Source: JAFARZ01 sp035651595 (GTDB lineage: Bacteria; Actinomycetota; Actinomycetes; Streptosporangiales; Streptosporangiaceae). From it: a DNA stretch of 7,621 nt. A program made the translations under genes and the position numbers. The DNA is taken from contig DASRFJ010000144.1 in assembly GCA_035651595.1 (NCBI GenBank), positions 1-7,621 of the forward strand. The letters run 5' to 3'. Below, in pieces: positions 6,207 through 7,621 of this stretch (position 1 is its first letter; every line of letters begins with the position of its first letter). The notes beneath the pieces were generated by a model that worked only from the letters and a program-made list of their open reading frames with translations, was not told the origin of the DNA and made no database searches.

Positions 6207-7096
6207 CGGCAGCCCCCGAGCAGCCGGACCGCGTCGGCTTCGCTGCCTGGCTGCAGGCCGGCGATCAGGTCGCCGAGCCGCTGAGAGCAGGAGATCCCGG
6301 CCGCCTGCATGAACGTGGCCAGCCCGAGCAGGCCGGCGGCATCGCGCAGCCAGGTCGCCCGCAGCCGGGACGTGTCCAGCCGGGGCAGCCCGCCGCCGCC
6401 GTCGAGCGCGCCGATCAGCGGGGAAGTGATGTTGCGGCGGCCGTGCTCAGCCCCGCCGCAGATCAGCGTGCTCCCGGCGAACCGGGCCGCTGCCAGCAGC
6501 CGGTCCTGGTAACGCTCAAGGACCGGCACCGCCCGGGGCCGGGCGCCGCGCACGGTCACCACCACGCCGCCGGACCGCTGGGCCACGTCGGTGCCGCGTG
6601 CTTCGCGCAGGTCGCCGCGGATCAGCCCGGCCCCGGCGGCCAGGCAGATCAGGGCGGCCGCGCGCATCCGCCGTGCCTGCGCGGGCTGGGCGTCGGCCAG
6701 CGCCAGGTACCCGCCGATCTCGGCAGGACTGTACGGCGCCTTGGCTCGCTCCCGCGGCAGCGGCAGGTCCTGCGGGTAAAGGTGCGGCACCACGCGGCGG
6801 CCGGTGAACCGCAGGTTCGTCCGCAGCGTGCGCCGCGCCACCAGCGACAACCCTGGCGCGCACCGGGTGAACCTTTCCGCGGTCGAGGGATGCAGCAGCA
6901 CCTCCGGGACCGGCTCCAGCCCCAGCCCGATCGCCCAGTCCGCGAGCTTGCCCGCAGCCCACAGCAGGTTCTTGGCCCGCTCCTGCCCGCCCGGCTCCGC
7001 CTGCGCGACTACCGCCCGCGCGAATCCCGCGGCCTGCGGCGACACCGACGACGGCCGCCACCGCCCGATATAAGCAGCAACACCGGCATTATCCAT
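6203..7096 (-). CDS. Tyrosine-recombinase-like protein with degenerate active site, transposon accessory
   Basis: 297 residues from the ATG at 7096 (MDNAGVAAYIGRW). An N-terminal helical part (about 15-110) resembles a SAM-like core-binding domain. The region 145-170 (RAAALICLAAGAGLIRGDLR) lines up with box I of tyrosine recombinases, usually G-A-G-L-R-x-x-E-L: here Ile replaces the catalytic Arg and Arg159... follows one place later at residue 160. Residues 243-250 (SRLRATWL) line up with HxxRHTF, with Ser for the first His. No Tyr lies where the nucleophile should be (GISCSQRLGDL). Inference: descended from an integrase but probably not a strand-transfer enzyme; perhaps a DNA-binding partner of the coupled transposase. 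No ribosome binding site precedes the ATG, and a -10 box sits 6 nt upstream, so the mRNA may be leaderless. Upstream in-frame starts would overlap the divergent DUF6788 gene and are rejected. Confidence 0.75.
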   Translation of the reverse strand: MDNAGVAAYIGRWRPSSVSPQAAGFARAVVAQAEPGGQERAKNLLWAAGKLADWAIGLGLEPVPEVLLHPSTAERFTRCAPGLSLVARRTLRTNLRFTGRRVVPHLYPQDLPLPRERAKAPYSPAEIGGYLALADAQPAQARRMRAAALICLAAGAGLIRGDLREARGTDVAQRSGGVVVTVRGARPRAVPVLERYQDRLLAAARFAGSTLICGGAEHGRRNITSPLIGALDGGGGLPRLDTSRLRATWLRDAAGLLGLATFMQAAGISCSQRLGDLIAGLQPGSEADAVRLLGGCR

Positions 7097-7102
7097 ACAG
7101 CA

Positions 7103-7110
7103 CTTATACT
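7103..7110. promoter_or_regulatory. Overlapping divergent -10 elements for leaderless transcription
   Basis: On the plus strand TATACT (7105-7110) lies 7 nt before the ATG at 7118; on the minus strand TATAAG (7108-7103) lies 6 nt before the ATG at 7096. Both match the -10 consensus at five of six bases and sit where transcription would begin at or next to the A of each ATG. Neither gene has a Shine-Dalgarno sequence. This is a short AT-rich island in GC-rich DNA. No good -35 is seen on either side, so activation by a bound protein is possible. Confidence 0.6.
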
Positions 7111-7117
7111 TAATGCA

Positions 7118-7504
7118 ATGCGCGAGATGCGGGACCCCGGCTGCGACAATCAGAACGTGTCGCCCACCCCGGCCCAGCAGGCCCGCGCCCAGGCCATCGC
7201 CGCCGAGATCACCGCCCGCCTCGCCGGCCTGACCTACGCGCTGCCCGGCACCCTCGCCGACCGCAAGACCCGCTGCGGCCACCCCGGCTGCCGCTGCCAC
7301 GCCGACCCCCCGCAACTGCACGGCCCCTACCACCAGTGGACCCGCAAGAAAAACGGCCGGACCTCAACCCGCATCCTGACCGATGACCAGCTCGCCGACT
7401 ACGGCCCCTGGTTCGACAACCACCGGCGGCTCCGCGAGCTCATCACCGAACTCGAGACCCTCAGCCTCGACATCGCCGACAACGACCCCCGCTGGAACCG
7501 CTGA
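7118..7504 (+). CDS. DUF6788-type small Cys-rich protein
   Basis: 128 residues from the ATG at 7118, or 115 from the GTG at 7157, where family-like sequence begins (VSPTPAQQARAQAIAAEI). The core holds TRCGHPGCRCHADPPQLHGP, with three Cys and nearby His that could bind one metal ion, followed by YHQWTRKKNGRTSTRILT and LADYGPWFDNHRRLRELITE, which I recognise as the pattern of DUF6788. It ends with a helix (RLRELITELETLSLDIA). The function of the family is not known to me; the Cys-His cluster and basic stretch suggest nucleic-acid binding. The ATG is preferred because a -10 box is placed for a leaderless message starting there and no ribosome binding site precedes either start. It is the only plus-strand protein gene in the window, divergent from the recombinase-like gene. 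About 100 bp of featureless sequence separates its stop from the right TIR. Confidence 0.8.
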   Translation: MREMRDPGCDNQNVSPTPAQQARAQAIAAEITARLAGLTYALPGTLADRKTRCGHPGCRCHADPPQLHGPYHQWTRKKNGRTSTRILTDDQLADYGPWFDNHRRLRELITELETLSLDIADNDPRWNR

Positions 7505-7606
7505 CCAGCCCGCCGAACCGGAACCACCACTCCAGATCGCGTGGACTGCACCCGCTTAACCCGTGGGCAGCACCCCGGCCGCTCCGCATCTGCGCAGGCC
7601 AACCCT

Positions 7607-7620
7607 AAACGTGAAGACCT
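7607..7620 (-). repeat. Right terminal inverted repeat
   Basis: aaacgtgaagacct, the exact reverse complement of 4491-4504. Only one base follows before the window ends, so flanking target sequence is not available. Confidence 0.85.
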
Positions 7621-7621
7621 G

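Larger units (their letters stand above)
4491..7620. mobile_element. Three-gene transposon bounded by 14-bp terminal inverted repeats
   Basis: Seen: aggtcttcacgttt at 4491-4504 and its exact reverse complement aaacgtgaagacct at 7607-7620 enclose 3130 bp. Inside are a DDE transposase, a degenerate tyrosine-recombinase-like protein and a DUF6788-type protein, in two divergent units. The terminal repeats enclose all three genes, with about 200 bp and 100 bp of noncoding sequence at the two ends, so this reads as a complete insertion element with passenger or accessory genes. The right tip is followed by only one base, so a target-site duplication cannot be seen. I cannot place it in a named IS family with confidence; the transposase has IS4/IS1182-like DDE motifs. 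Confidence 0.8.

Noticed and set aside
6443..7117. Plus-strand open frame upstream of the DUF6788 gene, making a 353-residue protein
   Set aside because: It runs antisense through the recombinase-like gene, has Arg/Pro/Gly-rich shadow composition and no family motifs; only the part from 7118 resembles a real protein.

Overview
The window is high-GC DNA with GC-rich third codon positions, frequent GTG starts and actinobacterial gene families: a DUF5753/Scr1-type HTH regulator, an SpdB/DUF2637-like membrane protein, and a YraN-YifB pair. This points to an actinomycete (Streptomyces/Frankia-like); the species cannot be named from the sequence.

Left part (1-4299, all minus strand). Reading leftward from the centre: a tyrosine-recombinase integrase (3140-4234) with a complete catalytic set; an SpdB/DUF2637-like membrane protein (2194-2946) whose N-terminus is out of frame with its expected start; a 306-base noncoding gap with a strong palindrome; a DUF5753 HTH regulator (1024-1887); a YraN-like protein that has lost the nuclease motif (586-948); and the first 196 codons of a YifB/ComM-family protein that runs off the left edge. 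The combination of integrase, SpdB-like protein and Scr1-like regulator is typical of actinobacterial integrative elements. No rep, xis or tra translocase gene is visible, so this is one end or a remnant of such an element. A 39-bp inverted repeat (4261-4299) lies just upstream of the integrase gene and shares 10 bp with the neighbouring tRNA gene.

Centre (4346-4488, plus strand). An intact tRNA-Ala(GGC) gene with encoded CCA and a plausible promoter.

Right part (4491-7620). A 3130-bp segment is bounded by perfect 14-bp terminal inverted repeats (aggtcttcacgttt). Its left tip is 2 bp beyond the CCA of the tRNA, and its right tip is one base before the end of the window. It carries three genes: a 499-residue DDE transposase (minus); a 297-residue tyrosine-recombinase-like protein with degenerate catalytic positions (minus, overlapping the transposase start by 4 nt); and, divergently, a small DUF6788-type Cys-rich protein (plus). 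The two transcription units face away from each other across a 21-bp gap containing overlapping, near mirror-image -10 boxes placed for leaderless transcription. This complete three-gene inverted-repeat transposon is the most interesting part of the window.

Limits: family names come from recognising sequence patterns, not from searches. Target-site duplication, copy number and attachment-site pairs cannot be tested within this window.
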